From NCBI GenBank assembly GCA_024644775.1, contig JAHEHB010000314.1, forward strand, positions 1-6,486: a DNA stretch of 6,486 bases. Direction: 5' to 3'. The first letter of the stretch is position 1. Each line of letters starts with the position of its first letter. The notes beneath the pieces are model-generated. The model made no database searches, was not told the DNA's origin, and saw nothing but the letters and a program-made list of their open reading frames with translations. Shown piece after piece: positions 6,143-6,486 of this stretch. The stretch is from Deltaproteobacteria bacterium (GTDB lineage: Bacteria > Desulfobacterota > Desulfobacteria > Desulfobacterales > SURF-15). Both the position numbers and the translations under genes were made by a program.

Positions 6143-6486
6143 ATTAAGAGATTTTACGGTAACACAACGGGATTAAAAAACAAAATTCGCCGCCGTATCG
6201 AAAATTTGGGGCGGCGCAAAATAAACCCCCACGAAATAATTTCCCCTGATCTGTCGCGAGACCTCGCGCATTTGTCTTTTGAATCCGGACGCCAGATAGG
6301 ACTTCTTATCGGACGCAACGGAAAAATCGAAATAATTCTGATCGGCGGGTCCGATTCCATATATATCTCAGATTTACCCAATAGCCGTGAAGGACGTGGA
6401 CGATTGCGAGGGCTTCGACTGATCCATACACACTTAAACGGCGAATCCGTGACACAGGATGACATAATGGATCTTGTGTTTTTGCG
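6143..6486 (+). CDS. hflX: GTPase HflX, N-terminal part, apparent ATT start (runs off the right edge)
   Basis: Ribosome-associated GTPase that splits or rescues 70S ribosomes under stress. The 114 complete codons cover the N-terminal HflX domain. They include FYGNTTGLKNKIRRRIENLG (4-23), which matches the YGNTxGLK opening of long HflX proteins, then INPHEIISPDLSRDLAHLS (27-45), SGRQIGLLIGRNGKIEIILIGG (48-69), GRGRLRGLRLIHTHLNGE (84-101) and TQDDIMDLVFL (104-114). The GTPase domain lies outside the window. No ATG, GTG or TTG occurs between the in-frame TAG at 6140 and codon 22. Read as methionine, the ATT at 6143 gives MKRFYGNTTGLK, exactly where homologues begin, and it sits 8 bases behind AGGGAGG. 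A TTG at 6206 would delete the conserved opening and has no ribosome site. The ATT may be a genuine rare start or a base error for ATG. Confidence 0.88.
   Translation, partial: MKRFYGNTTGLKNKIRRRIENLGRRKINPHEIISPDLSRDLAHLSFESGRQIGLLIGRNGKIEIILIGGSDSIYISDLPNSREGRGRLRGLRLIHTHLNGESVTQDDIMDLVFL

Noticed and set aside
6154..6465. 103-codon open frame on the minus strand
   Set aside because: It lies wholly antisense to the conserved HflX N-terminal domain and shows no family features.

Overview
The window looks like a chromosomal segment of a bacterium from the Desulfobacterota (former Deltaproteobacteria), probably a Desulfobacterales-type sulfate reducer. This is an inference from three things: a methylmalonyl-CoA epimerase/mutase pair, the style of the housekeeping proteins, and G-rich short-unit repeat arrays between genes of a kind I associate with those genomes. 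No taxonomic marker gene is present, so the assignment is tentative.

Layout. Positions 1-4918 are coded on the minus strand. Read in the direction of transcription they hold a small DUF2065 membrane protein, queA, tgt, a one-domain NifU-type Fe-S protein, a class I/II PLP aminotransferase, methylmalonyl-CoA epimerase, and the first 92 codons of the large methylmalonyl-CoA mutase subunit. The last runs off the left edge. Positions 5230-6486 are coded on the plus strand: a DUF1624/HGSNAT-like membrane acyltransferase and the first 114 codons of the ribosome-associated GTPase HflX, which runs off the right edge.

How the genes work together. DUF2065-queA-tgt-nifU are closely spaced (gaps of 2, 37 and 35 bases) and probably form one operon. 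Tgt inserts the 7-deazaguanine base into tRNA and QueA then builds the epoxyqueuosine side chain, so they act consecutively in tRNA modification. An inverted repeat at the very end of nifU, followed by a second long hairpin, separates this group from the aminotransferase. Epimerase and mutase are 10 bases apart and interconvert (S)-methylmalonyl-CoA, (R)-methylmalonyl-CoA and succinyl-CoA, as in propionate metabolism. They are set off from the aminotransferase by a 267-base gap with a repeat-built hairpin.

Intergenic regions. The divergent region 4919-5229 holds a good sigma70-type promoter for the minus-strand operon, an inverted repeat built from back-to-back TTGACA boxes, and an octamer array with inverted copies. 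The most notable point is that hflX has no ATG, GTG or TTG where its conserved N-terminus begins. It has an ATT codon at the ideal distance behind a strong Shine-Dalgarno sequence. I see no mobile element, CRISPR array, rRNA or tRNA gene, and no clearly novel multigene system.
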